64,000 nt of DNA from Vicingaceae bacterium (lineage in GTDB: Bacteria; Bacteroidota; Bacteroidia; Flavobacteriales_E; Vicingaceae). A program made the translations under genes and the position numbers. Location of the stretch: NCBI GenBank assembly GCA_018402765.1, contig JAGYIE010000002.1, positions 372,001 to 436,000 on the forward strand, given 5' to 3'. Under the pieces are notes generated by a model. It saw only the letters and a list, made by a program, of their open reading frames with translations. It did no database searches and had not been told where the DNA came from. Below, in pieces: positions 35,999-48,600 of the stretch; positions within the stretch are counted from its first letter, which is position 1; each line of letters opens with the position of its first letter.

Positions 35999-38692
35999 TT
36001 AATTTATAATTTCAATCTCGACTCTTCTATTCATTGATCGACCAATTACAGTGGAATTATCCTCTGCAGGCTTTAATTCTCCTATTGCTTCTGTATTCGT
36101 AATAGTCAATTTTGAGCTGTTTAATACTAAATAATCACTTACTGCCTTTATCCGTTTTTCTGATAATATTAGGTTATACTGTTGAGACCCTATATAATCT
36201 GTGTGACCCATTAACCTGACTTGCAATTGTGAACTTTGCTTTGATAAAGCTATTAACTCGTCTAACTTTATTTTTTCTTCTGGCTTTATAATCGATTTAT
36301 CAAAGTCAAAATAGATAATAAATTCTTGCCCAATCTCCGATCCAACTGCTCGCGTAGATTTTTTAGAATTCGTAATATTTGCAAAGCCATTATTCGCATT
36401 TCCAATAAATGCAATCATATCCTCTGACGGAACTTTAATCCCGTCAATAACATAATAGGCTGCAGATAAACGTTTATATCGAAACTCTCCTTTCTCGTCT
36501 GTTAATAGGGTTTCCAACAATTCTCCATTATTTGCATACACTTGTATCTCTCGATTTGACATTACCTCTCCTTCTAATGATAATTTCACGAATGTTGAAG
36601 TTGTGTCTTCTGTTCTCAGCGTATTTAAGTCCACTAGGACTGCTGAGGAGGTGTCATCAATGGTTTTAAGCTCATTCCCGGTAGCCACAAATGCAATCAT
36701 ATCCTCTGACGGAACTTTAATCCCGTCAATAACATAATAGGCTGCAGATAAACGTTTATATCGAAACTCTCCTTTCTCGTCTGTTAATAGGGTTTCCAAC
36801 AATTCTCCATTATTTGCATACACTTGTATCTCTCGATTTGACATTACCTCTCCTTCTAATGATAATTTCACGAATGTTGAAGTTGTGTCTTCTGTTCTCA
36901 GCGTATTTAAGTCCACTAGGACTGCTGAGGAGGTGTCATCAATGGTTTTAAGCTCATTCCCGGTAGCCACAAATGCAATCATATCCTCTGACGGAACTTT
37001 AATCCCGTCAATAACATAATAGGCTGCAGATAAACGTTTATATCGAAACTCTCCTTTCTCGTCTGTTAATAGGGTTTCCAACAATTCTCCATTATTTGCA
37101 TACACTTGTATCTCTCGATTTGACATTACCTCTCCTTCTAATGATAATTTCACGAATGTTGAAGTTGTGTCTTCTGTTCTCAGCGTATTTAAGTCCACTA
37201 GGACTGCTGAGGAGGTGTCATCAATGGTTTTAAGCTCATTCCCGGTAGCCACAAATGCAATCATATCCTCTGACGGAACTTTAATCCCGTCAATAACATA
37301 ATAGGCTGCAGATAAACGTTTATATCGAAACTCTCCTTTCTCGTCTGTTAATAGGGTTTCCAACAATTCTCCATTATTTGCATACACTTGTATCTCTCGA
37401 TTTGACATTACCTCTCCTTCTAATGATAATTTCACGAATGTTGAAGTTGTGTCTTCTGTTCTCAGCGTATTTAAGTCCACTAGGACTGCTGAGGAGGTGT
37501 CATCAATGGTTTTAAGCTCATTCCCGGTAGCCACAAATGCAATCATATCCTCTGACGGAACTTTAATCCCGTCAATAACATAATAGGCTGCAGATAAACG
37601 TTTATATCGAAACTCTCCTTTCTCGTCTGTTAATAGGGTTTCCAACAATTCTCCATTATTTGCATACACTTGTATCTCTCGATTTGACATTACCTCTCCT
37701 TCTAATGATAATTTCACGAATGTTGAAGTTGTGTCATTGGTCTCTTTTCTATCCACTATTTTTGATAAATTCACTTTATATATATCGCTGTAATTGCCGT
37801 CACGGTTACTTGAAAAGTAAGCTGTCTTTTCATCTGAAGAAACCACTAAGTAAGCATCAAACGCTGAAGAGTTTATCTTATCTCCTAAGTTAACCGGTGT
37901 GTTCCACTCATCCCAACCATCACCTGTTCGAGTTGACTTAAACAAATCTGTTTCACCATAGCCACCATGACCAGCACTTGAGAAATATAATGTCTGTTTG
38001 TCTGCAGTAATAAAAGGTGATGTTTCAATGCTTAACGTATTTATAGTTGGCCCTAAACTTTTCAAAGTGGTCCAATTGCCATCAATGTTCTCAGAAACAT
38101 AAAGATCTTCATAAACCATTGTATCTATGGCTGCAGATACTAAAAGTGTCTTTTCATCTGGGGTAACATAAAATGCGTAATAGCCATCGCCTGCTTCAAA
38201 TCCTGGAATACTCAATTTCTTAATCTGACCCCATTTCCCTGTTGAATCTTTAGAAATATAAGCAAGCCCTTTAGCTAATTTATGTCGCGTTTCTAATGAA
38301 TTAAACAAATAAATGGTATTTCCATCTGCAGATGTTCCAATGACCGCGTTATTTGCTAAATCATTAATATTTAACTTTTCTTTTTGAGGACTGCTCCATG
38401 TTTCCCCCTCTCTATTGGCCACCCAAATCTCTTGACCGGATTTACTTAGTTTCTTTTTACTTGCAACTTGTGTCCTCATAAAGTATAACTGCTGATCATC
38501 TGCAGTTATAATTGGCATACTCTCCTCTATATCGCTATTAACCTGATCAAGTTTTACAGGTAAAAGCTGATTAAACTGTTTGTCAGTTCCTGAATTAGTC
38601 GGTTCTGTATTCTGCGCTGCCAATTGATTATCTTGAAAAAATAAAATAGCTGCTAGAAAAGGCAGTATGGTAAAATGGTTTAGTTTCTTCAT
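35999..38692 (-). CDS. PD40 / OmpA-domain periplasmic protein with five tandem 94-residue repeats, operon 2
   Basis: 897 residues from the Met at 38692. The longer open frame (to 38737) would overlap the PorP gene by 41 bases and put 15 residues before a good signal peptide, so I reject it. Signal peptide about 1-27, ending L-A-A-Q; PD40 propeller region about 40-315; five copies of a beta-rich carboxypeptidase-regulatory-like unit (320-762); OmpA peptidoglycan-binding domain about 788-897 (F-D-F-D-K-S, MGHTDYIGSQQYN, GRSMNRRVEI). Role as for its paralogue at 2153-4072: a peptidoglycan anchor for a PorP/SprF partner. The PorP gene ends only 4 bases upstream. The repeats are the oddity. The copies show no visible base differences, which suggests a very recent expansion that could vary between strains. 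Confidence 0.9.
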   Translation of the reverse strand: MKKLNHFTILPFLAAILFFQDNQLAAQNTEPTNSGTDKQFNQLLPVKLDQVNSDIEESMPIITADDQQLYFMRTQVASKKKLSKSGQEIWVANREGETWSSPQKEKLNINDLANNAVIGTSADGNTIYLFNSLETRHKLAKGLAYISKDSTGKWGQIKKLSIPGFEAGDGYYAFYVTPDEKTLLVSAAIDTMVYEDLYVSENIDGNWTTLKSLGPTINTLSIETSPFITADKQTLYFSSAGHGGYGETDLFKSTRTGDGWDEWNTPVNLGDKINSSAFDAYLVVSSDEKTAYFSSNRDGNYSDIYKVNLSKIVDRKETNDTTSTFVKLSLEGEVMSNREIQVYANNGELLETLLTDEKGEFRYKRLSAAYYVIDGIKVPSEDMIAFVATGNELKTIDDTSSAVLVDLNTLRTEDTTSTFVKLSLEGEVMSNREIQVYANNGELLETLLTDEKGEFRYKRLSAAYYVIDGIKVPSEDMIAFVATGNELKTIDDTSSAVLVDLNTLRTEDTTSTFVKLSLEGEVMSNREIQVYANNGELLETLLTDEKGEFRYKRLSAAYYVIDGIKVPSEDMIAFVATGNELKTIDDTSSAVLVDLNTLRTEDTTSTFVKLSLEGEVMSNREIQVYANNGELLETLLTDEKGEFRYKRLSAAYYVIDGIKVPSEDMIAFVATGNELKTIDDTSSAVLVDLNTLRTEDTTSTFVKLSLEGEVMSNREIQVYANNGELLETLLTDEKGEFRYKRLSAAYYVIDGIKVPSEDMIAFIGNANNGFANITNSKKSTRAVGSEIGQEFIIYFDFDKSIIKPEEKIKLDELIALSKQSSQLQVRLMGHTDYIGSQQYNLILSEKRIKAVSDYLVLNSSKLTITNTEAIGELKPAEDNSTVIGRSMNRRVEIEIIN
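36407..37735 (-). repeat. 4.7 tandem copies of a 282-bp unit in the operon 2 ompA gene
   Basis: Four full 282-bp units (94 residues each) plus 201 bp of a fifth: 1,329 bp, or 443 codons. The landmark CCTCTGACGG recurs at 36421, 36703, 36985, 37267 and 37549. I saw no base differences between copies. The unit encodes a ~67-residue beta domain (TTSTFVKL, EGEVMSNREIQVY, F-R-Y-K-R-L, S-E-D-M-I-A-F) and a 27-residue linker rich in Thr, Asp and Leu. Confidence 0.95.
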
Positions 38693-38696
38693 TCCC

Positions 38697-39662
38697 TTAG
38701 TATATTGTAAATCCAATAAATAATTCATTACTTCCACTTGAAACTTCGCGAATATCGGAAGTGATGTAATCGTAAGAATATCCTATTTTTATTAGGTTGT
38801 TAATCTGAATTGAAAACATTGCTGATAGAGCATCAGTACTTCTGTATCCTGCACCTAAAGACAGAAACTGCTTGTAAGTTAAAAAGGCATTTATATCATA
38901 ACTTAACGGGTTTTTACCGACTTGCTTCAATAAAACACTTGGCGTAAGTCTAAAATCATTGGTTAAATCAAAATTATAACCCCCCATCAACATGTGATGT
39001 AAATCAAATCGCTCACCTCCCGTAACTAGTTTGATATTTGATAGCCCAATCTCATTGCGGATTAATTGCTGTGCTGAATATCCTGCAAAAAATTTATCGG
39101 AATAAATATATACTCCTGTGCTTGCATTGAATCTAGTACTTCTGTCACTACTTGCATAAGAATCATAAATCGGATCGTTCGAATACAATACCTTAGCCTT
39201 ATTCTCATCAAAACTAAAGCTATTGATCCCTGCGCTAATACCCATAGATAAAGACACCTTTCTATTAATAGGTAAATGCAAAGCATATGACCCTGAGGCT
39301 TCTAATCTATTAAAAGCTCCAAATTGACTAGTGTTTACTAATCCTCCTACTGCATGTTTGACCATCGGCCTTCTAGCAGTCTTCCGCCATGTATCACTGA
39401 TTCGAATAGCTGACCGCTCATAATTTTTGGGTCGGTTCAATACCGTGTGGCCGCTTAAATAATAAGTCTTCGGGGCTTCTTTTAAACCAGACCATTGTTG
39501 CCGATAGCCCGATCGAATATCTGCAAAGTTTTCGTTACCTGCTGCTGCAGGATTAATCAGATAATGGTTCTGATTATACATCGTGTACTGCTGAACAGTT
39601 TGCGATTTCGCCACTACAGTAACTAACAATGTAAATGCTAATAGAATATAACGTATTTTCAT
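38697..39662 (-). CDS. PorP/SprF family type IX secretion system outer-membrane protein, operon 2
   Basis: 321 residues with a signal peptide (about 1-20) and the family signature QQYTMYNQNHYLINPAAAG near the N terminus. Predicted beta strands end in ELFIGFTIY. The role is probably to receive and anchor the type B surface protein encoded 7 bases upstream, by analogy with SprF and SprB. It lies in the tight operon giant protein, PorP, PD40/OmpA (gaps of 7 and 4 bases). The paralogue at 4103-5068 has the same length, with substitutions spread along the whole protein and no sign of recent conversion. This is in contrast to the near-identical tract shared by the upstream giant genes. Confidence 0.93.
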   Translation of the reverse strand: MKIRYILLAFTLLVTVVAKSQTVQQYTMYNQNHYLINPAAAGNENFADIRSGYRQQWSGLKEAPKTYYLSGHTVLNRPKNYERSAIRISDTWRKTARRPMVKHAVGGLVNTSQFGAFNRLEASGSYALHLPINRKVSLSMGISAGINSFSFDENKAKVLYSNDPIYDSYASSDRSTRFNASTGVYIYSDKFFAGYSAQQLIRNEIGLSNIKLVTGGERFDLHHMLMGGYNFDLTNDFRLTPSVLLKQVGKNPLSYDINAFLTYKQFLSLGAGYRSTDALSAMFSIQINNLIKIGYSYDYITSDIREVSSGSNELFIGFTIY

Positions 39663-39669
39663 CTGTTGC

Positions 39670-42600
39670 TTATCTTAATATGGAGATGGCTCCTGATTTA
39701 TATGTATTGTTTGATCCCAACTTTAACTCAATTACATAGTAATATGATCCTACGGATAGCATGTTTCCATTGTATTTGCCGTCCCAATTTTCATAACTAG
39801 TCGTTCTAAGAACTTCACTTCCATATCCGTCGTAAACTACCACTGAATGACGTTCATATTGATCAAGGTTTTTAATTTCCCATGTATCATTTGCTCCATC
39901 ACCGTTTGGTGTAAATGCTGATGGTATTACTAAATCCTTTATTACCGTTAACGTAACATCAGCTTGTGCCTCACATCCTAAGTCAGTCGTAACCTTAACT
40001 GTGTAAGTAGTGGTTTCTGTTGGACGAGCAAATGGACTTTGTATTGCCGCATTATCTAAACTAAACACCGGATCCCATCGGTAATCGACTACAGGAATAT
40101 CTGTGCTCACACTTAATTGATATCCATTGTCTTCAAATATGGTAGTATCTTGACCTGCATCCACTAGTGGTACATCGGCTCCGATTAGTGTAACTGTATC
40201 TGTGCTAGACCCGCATACCCCATTGCTAATGGTCCATACCAAGGTGTTTAATCCGTCGCCTAAGCCACTTACAAATGTTCGTGCATCGTTTACATTGCTC
40301 GGTACCCCTGTGCCGCCTATGAAACTCCATACCCCTGTTCCTGTTTGTGGAATATTTGCCTGCATGGTCGTACTTCGCTCGTCACACAAGGTTTGATCTG
40401 TTCCTGCAGCTGCAATTGTTGGCTCACTGTCAAAAGTAATGAAAACTGTATCACTGCTTGACGCGCACACGCCATTACTAATGGTCCATATAAACTGGTT
40501 TGCTCCTCGTTGCAATACTGCGGTTGTAAAAGGATTAGAAGGGTCTGTGATCACCACCCCTGTAGTAGTAGTAGTCCAAATTCCTGAGCCTATTACCGCT
40601 GAGTTTCCTGATAGTGTAACAGTATCTAAGCATACATTGAAGTCACTTCCTGCTGTTGCTGCTGTTGGTAATGCATCTCGTGTAACAGTGAAGCTACATG
40701 AATCTACATTTCCATGGATATCAGTTACAACATGCGTTACTACTGTGCCACCTAAAGGGAAGGTTGACCCTGAAGCCAATCCACTTGTCCGAACTACAGA
40801 AGCGATTCCACAGTTGTCTGCGGTTGTTGGCAATGCATAAGTAAATACGCTATCACATACCGTAGTGTCTGCGATACAACTAATCGTTGGTAATTCTGTG
40901 TCATTTACTGTGATTGTAAAGCTAATGGTATCTGTATTCATCGCTGCATCATAAGCGATGTACGTAACAGTGGTAGTGCCTACTGTAAACACTGTTCCTA
41001 AATTATGGCTACTTACTAATGAATCCAATTGACAATTATCGGCAGCTGTTGGTAGTGTCCAACTCACTACTGCTCCACACTGCCCAGTATCATTGCTTAC
41101 AGCTATATTACTTGGAATATTTGCAATTATTGGAGCTACACTATCGATTACTGTAATTGTAAAACGACAAGTATCTGTGTTCATCGATTGATCATAAGCG
41201 ATATAGGTAATTGTTGTTGTTCCTAACGCGAATGTGCTTCCTATCACGTGTGATCCGATTAATGAATCCAATTGTCCGTTATCGCTCGCTGTTGGAGCTA
41301 TCCATGTTACTGCTGCATCACAGCTATTTAAGGCAGTAGATACCGTTATGTTTGTTGGGCAATTGGCTACCATTGGAGCTATCGTGTCTAGCACGGTTAC
41401 GACTTCTATAACACTGTCTGTGTTGTTGTTCACATCGATTGCGGTAAACCTTACATTGTTTGGTCCCAACTCGGTAACGTCAAACGTGGTTGAGTCTATT
41501 CCAATGCTTGCTATCTGGCAATTGTCAGCTGTTCCATTGTCTAAGTCATTAGCTGTGATTGTTGCCAATCCGTTTGTTCCTAAATAAACTGTAATTGGCT
41601 GTGTAACAATAATTGGCTTAATGCTGTCAATAACGATTACCAATACATTCACACTGTCTCGGTTTCCGCTTGCATCCGTTGCTTTAAAATTAACCGTGTT
41701 TACTCCTACTTCGCTACAATCAAAATTGCTGCTGTCAATAGCAATCGTAAATAAAGTTCCATTATCTGTTGTTCCATTGTCTAAATCTGCTACGGTTATT
41801 GTAGCTTGACCGTTTGCATCTAAATAAATAGTTCGAGGCTGAGTAGCTAATATTGGACGTGTAGTATCTAAAACAGTTACTGCCACGACCACGCTGTCCA
41901 CATTATTATTCACATCAACAGCGGTAAACCATACATTATTTAGCCCTAGTTCTGTATAATCAAACGTTGTGCTATCAATAGCAATAGCTGCTAATTGACA
42001 GTTGTCGGCTGTTCCATTATCTAAGTCAGTTGCGGTTATTGTAGCCAATCCGTTTATTCCTAAGTAAACCGTAATTGGTTGAGTGCTAATTAGTGGTTTA
42101 AGGCTATCTATTACTGTAACCAATACATTCACACTGTCTCGGTTTCCGCTTGCATCTATTGCTTTGAAGTTGATTGTGTTTACACCTACTTCGCTGCAAT
42201 CAAAACTACCGCTATCAATACTAATAGATACAACTGTACTGTTATCCGTAGTTCCATTATCTAAATCTGCTGCAGTAATAGTAGCTTGTCCATTCACATC
42301 CAAATAAACAGTAAGTGGCTGTACTGCCATAACCGGAACAGTCGTGTCTAATACAGATACGACAACTATCATACTATCCGCATTATTGTTCACATCTACT
42401 GCGGTAAACCAAACGTTATTTGGTCCCAATTCTGTGTGATCAAACGTTGTGCTGTCAATAGCGATACTTGCTACTTGACAATTGTCGGACGTTCCGTTGT
42501 CTAAGTCAGTTGCGGTAATCGTAGCTTGTCCATTCGCATCCAAATAAACAGTCAATGGCTGTGTCGCAATTATTGGCTTAATACTGTCAACTACTGTTAC

Positions 42601-45600
42601 TGTTTCTGTTGTAATAGATGTATTTCCATTTACATCAATTGCTGTAAAGACCACCGTGTTTGGTCCTACTTCGCTGCAATCAAAGTTTGAACTATCAATA
42701 GCGATACTTGCTACTTGACAATTGTCGGACGTTCCGTTGTCTAAGTCAGTCGCAGTAATGGTAGCTTGTCCATTTGCATCTAAGTAAACAGTCAATGGTT
42801 GTGTCGAAATAATTGGCTTGATGCTGTCAACCACCGTTACCGATACATTTGCACTGTCTCGATTACCACTTGCATCAACAATAGTAATCGTAGTTGCATT
42901 TTGAGCTGTACAATTTGTAACTACAGCTGTGCCAAATGACACCCAGCTAGTGTTAATATCCATATTAACTAGCGTTCCGTTTAAAGTGCCTAATCCATTG
43001 TTTGTAGAAATACTACTTCCTATACCGTCTGAAAAGTCGTAACTAACTTTCAACCCTGATCCTTTCGAATTATTACAAATAAGCTCCTGAATTTCTGACG
43101 CATTCAGAACTCTTGACCAATAATTAAAGTCATCTAAACTTCCATTGTAGTGGCCTTGATAATTTCCATTTGCAAAAATTGACCCTAAGGATACGTTGGA
43201 TACCGTATTAACGTATTTGCTAATTAATCCTGAAGCATCCAACTGACCATCTACATATATCAAAACACTTCCTGAACCATCCCTTGTTATTGCAACATGA
43301 TGCCAGCTGCCATCAGCAACAATGGCATTTCCGCTTACACTTAAAACACCAGGAGTTCCATTACCTGAATAATATCTTAGTCGAGGGCCAAATAATGATA
43401 ACCCTCCATAATTATTAACTCCTGATCCTCCCCAACCAAATAGGAAAGGACTATTTGAAGCTGTACTCTTAACCCACACAGATATCGTATGATTTGAATC
43501 TTGAGTTAACCCGTTTGGAATACTAACATAATCATCTACTCCATCAAAGTTTAATGCAGTTACTCCATTATATGTTGCTTGAGGTAATACACATCCAAAT
43601 AGAGTGTCTGATAATGTTATTGATTGTATTCCACAATTATCAAAACTTGCACTATCAACATCGTTCACACTTAAAGTAGCAGACCCAAAAGAATCTAAAT
43701 ATACGGTAACGTTATTGAATAGCTGCATACTAGGTGGAACGGTATCATTGTTCAATATGTTTACGACAGATGTCGCTGTACAAGTATTGCCATCCGTTAT
43801 CGTTACGCTATAAGATCCTGCAAGTAAACTGTTTATTGCAGTTGATGTCGCCGAATTGCTCCATATAATTGAATAAGGCAATGTACCTCCTGTAACTGAA
43901 ACTTGGGCTGCACCATCATTCACTCCTGCGCAACTAGCATTGTTAACAATACTTGCTGCTGCTGACAATTGAGCAGGTTCTGTCACCGTCGTATCATTTA
44001 CTGCTGTTCCTCCATTTGCATCCGTTACGGTTACGGTGTACGCTCCCGCTGACAAACCGGTAATGGTAGAGTCTGTCAAACTATTTGACCATAGGAAGGT
44101 GTAGGGTTTTACTCCTCCTGTAACCGACACGCCCGCTCCTCCGTTCACTCCTCCATTACACGTAACATTGGAATCTAATCGCATCGATAAGCGAATAGAC
44201 CCTGGTTCATTAACAGTTGTTTGACTAATGGAGGTGCAGTTGTTACCATCAGTAATCGTTACGGTATATACACCTGAAAACAGATTATTTATTGTAGCGG
44301 TAGTCGCCGTGGTATTCCATGCATACGTATAAGGCAATGTACCACCGGAACCACTTGCTGTTACACTTCCATCATTCGTTCCAAATATACTTACGTTCTG
44401 ATTAACTTGTATTGAAGAAACCAATACTGCGGGTTCAGTTACGGTTGCACTTGATGTACTTGTACATCCGTTAGCATCGGTTACTGTTGCGGTATAGGTT
44501 CCTGCGGTTAAACCAGTAATGCTTGCTGTGGTTGCTGCGTTGCTCCACAAATAAGTATACGCTGCTGTCCCGCCTGTTGCTGTTACCGTTGCTGTTCCAT
44601 CGGCACCGCCATTACAACTTACGTTTGTATTGCTTGAAGTTGCTGCTAATGCTGTTGGCTCTGTTACGGTTGTACTTGATGTTGTCGTACATCCGTTGGC
44701 ATCAGTTACCGTTACCGTATATGTTCCTGCTGCTAGCCCGTTTGCTGTGGCTGTTGTAGAAGCATTACTCCATAAGAACGTGTAAGGTGCTGTTCCACCT
44801 GAGCCGCTTGCTGTGGCTGATCCATCTGATAAGCCATTGCAACTTACAGTTGAGTTGACTGCTGTTGAAGCAGTTAATACTGATGGTTCTGTTACGGTTG
44901 CACTTGATGTTGTCGTACATCCGTTGGCATCAGTTACTGTTGCGGTATAGGTTCCTGCGGTTAAACCAGTAATGCTTGCTGTGGTTGCTGCGTTGCTCCA
45001 CAAATAAGTATACGCTGTTGTTCCGCCTGTCGCAGTTACCGTTGCTGTTCCATCAGCGCCGCCATTACAGCTTACGTTTGTATTGCTTGACGTTGCTGAT
45101 AATGCCGTTGGCTCAATAATCGCTGTACTTGCTGTGGTTGTGCAGTTATTCACATCAGTAACCGTTACCGTATACGTTCCTGCTGATAGCCCATTTGCTG
45201 TGGCTGTTGTAGAAGCATTACTCCATAAGAACGTGTAAGGTGCTGTTCCACCGTTTGCAGTTGCAGTGGCTGATCCATCATTACCTCCATTACAGCTTAC
45301 AGGTGTATTTAATGCACTTGCTGCTAATACTGCAGGTTCAGTTACGGTTGCACTTGATGTTGTTGTGCACCCGTTGGCATCGGTTACTGTTACCGTATAC
45401 GTTCCTGCTGCAAGCCCATTTGCTGTGGCTGTTATAGAAGCATTACTCCATAAGAACGTGTAAGGTGATGTTCCGCCTGAGCCGCTTGCTGTAGCTGATC
45501 CATCTGATAAGCCATTACAACTTACTGTTGAGTTAACTACTGTTGAAGCAGATAATACTATTGGTTCAGTTATGATTACGCTTGATGTGTTCGTACATGA

Positions 45601-48600
45601 ATTTGCATCAGTTACCGTTACGGTGTACGTGCCTGCTACTACGCCTGTAATATTTGCTGTTGTTGCTGAAGTACTCCATAAGTAAGTATACGGTGCTGTT
45701 CCGCCGGCTCCGCTTGCTGTGGCTGATCCATCTGATAAGCCATTGCAACTTACAGTTGAGTTGACTGCTGTTGAAGCAGTTAATACTGATGGTTCAATTA
45801 TGATTACGCTTGATGTATTCGTGCATGAATTTGCATCAGTAACCGTTACCGTATACGTTCCTGCTGCTAGCCCGCTTGCAGAGGCTGTTGTAGAAGCATT
45901 ACTCCATAAGAACGTGTAAGGTAATACGCCACCTATTGCACTTGCTGTTGCTGATCCATCACTTCCGCCGTTACAGCTTACTGCTGTATTTACTACTGTT
46001 GATGCTACTAAAGCAGAAGGCTCAGTTAAAGTTACACTTGCACTATCGGTACATCCATTAGAATCTGTAATCGTTACATAATATGTTCCTGCCCCAAGGC
46101 CTGTTTCTTGGGCTACCGTTTGACCTGTACTCCATGAATAAAAATAAGGTGATGTGCCACCTATAGCAGAAGCTGTTGCCTGCCCATCGATATCTCCCCA
46201 ACAATCAATAGACGATGATACCGCAGCCGAAGCTACTAAAACAGTTGGCTCAGTTAAAGTTACACTTGCACTATCGGTACATCCATTAGAATCTGTGATT
46301 GTTACAAAATAGGTTCCTGCCCCAAGGCCTGTCTCTTGGGCTACCGTTTGCCCTGTATTCCATGAATAAATATAAGGTGATGTGCCACCTGTAGCTGAAG
46401 CTGTTACCTGTCCATCGAAATCTCCCCAACAATCAATAGACGATGATACCGCAGCCGAAGCTACTAAAACAGTTGGTTCTACAATGGATATATTTGACGT
46501 ATTGGTACATGAATTTGCATCAGTTACCGTTACTGTGTACGTGCCTGCTATTACGCCTGTAATATTTGCTGTAGTTGCTGAATTACTCCATAAGTAAGCA
46601 TACGGTGCTGTTCCACCAGACCCGCTTGCTGTGGCTGATCCATCACTTCCGCCGTTACAACTTACATTTGAGTTGACTACTAAACTCGCTGTTAATACTG
46701 TTGGTTCAGTTATCGTTGTGCTTGCTGTGGTTGTACATGAATTTGCATCAGTTACCGTTACTGTATAAGTTCCTGCTGCTAGCCCGCTTGCAGTGGCTGT
46801 TATAGAAGCATTACTCCATAAGAACGTGTAAGGTAATGTGCCACCTGAGCCGCTTACTGTAGCTGACCCATCACTTCCGCCATTACAGCTTACTGCTGAA
46901 TTTACTACTGTTGATGCTACTAAAGCAGAAGGCTCAGTTAAAGTTACACTTGCACTATCGGTACATCCATTAGAATCTGTGATCGTTACATAATAGGTTC
47001 CTGCCCCAAGGCCTGTTTCTTGGGCATCCGTTTCACCTGTATTCCATGAATAAATATAAGGTGATGTGCCACCTGTAGCCGAAGCTGTTACCTGTCCATC
47101 GAAATCTCCCGAACAATCAATAGACGATGATACCGCAGCCGAAGCTACTAAAACAGCTGGTTCTGCAACGGATATACTTGACGTATTGGTACATGAATTT
47201 ACATCAGTTACCGTTACCGTATATGTTCCTGCTGCTAGCCCATTTGCTGTGGCTGTTGTAGAAGCATTACTCCATAAGAACGTATAAGGTGCTGTTCCGC
47301 CTGAGCCGCTTGCTGTGGCTGATCCATCTGATAATCCGTTACAACTTACTATTGAGCTGACTACTGTTGAAGCAGATAATACTGTTGGCTCGGTTATGAT
47401 TACGCTATCAGAAACTGCACAAGCATTAGTCGCATCAGTTACTGTTACAGTATAGACTCCTGCAGATACCCCTGTAATACTAACTGTTGTTGCAGAAGTA
47501 CTCCATAAATACGTATATGGCAATGTCCCACCTAACACATTAACTGTTATACCTGCATCTGAAAGCCCATTACAAGTAACTGTTGAATCTACCTGACTAT
47601 TAGCTGTTAACACTGATGGCTCGGTGATAACAACACTAGAAACTACAGTACAACTGTTAGCGTCAGTAATAGTGACAAAATGTGTTCGAGCTTTCACTCC
47701 TGAAATAACCCCTGTAGTATCTCCGGTGCTCCAATTAAAACGATAAGGAGCTGTTCCACCAGTTGCATTCACAGTTGCTGATCCATCAGATCCCCCGTTA
47801 CAGCTTACATTAGCGTTGACCGCTGTTGAGGCCGCAACTGGTGAAGTAATATTTACAACTACATCATCAGATGCAGTACATCCATTATTATCTGTAATTG
47901 TTACCGAATAGATTCCTGAGGTAGTAACTGAAGTTGTTTGAGTTGTTGCACTATTAGACCATGCATAACTAGACCAACTTGCTCCTGCATCCACTAAAAC
48001 AGAAGTTCCACTGCAAGCTGTTAATGTGTCTTGAGCAAACGCAAAAGTTGGACTGTTTACGGTAACCGCAATAGAGTCAACACATGAGCCTATGCCATCG
48101 CTAATGGTTACTTTATAAGTGGTGTTTGCTGTTGGTGAAACATTTATGGTAGATGTTGTATCACCCGTTGACCAATTATACGTGTACTGTGGTAACGGGG
48201 ATAAAAGAGATATAGATACCCCGTTATTGGCTTGCCCATCATTGGTTGAGGATACCAAACTTGGAACTTGAGTACCGTTAATGTTGTTTAATGGTGCATA
48301 AAATACCAATCCTGAATCCGTTCCTATGAGAGATCGGTATCGGTTTGCGGCAATTTCTGAAGCTGATCTTGCATAATTCCAAAGCCTCACTTCACCAACA
48401 TTTCCATTTAAAAATCCAGAATTACTATTCCCTCTTTTTCCGATGGTGTACCCAGAAAGTACGGTATTAAATGTAGTGTTTTTTGATGCAACCATTATAC
48501 CATCAACATATAGCTTTAATTGCGATCCGTCAAAAGAAGCTGCAACGTGATGCCATTTGTTATCATTGAGCTGAACGGATGTTGACAAATCATTATTTTG

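Noticed and set aside
36407-37735. Perfect short-period tandem repeat that could suggest a CRISPR array
   Set aside because: Units are 282 bp with no variable spacers, and they are an exact multiple of three within an open protein frame.
38693-38737. Longer N terminus for the operon 2 OmpA protein
   Set aside because: It would overlap the PorP gene by 41 bases and bury the signal peptide behind 15 residues. The Met at 38692 leaves a normal 4-base gap and a normal signal peptide.
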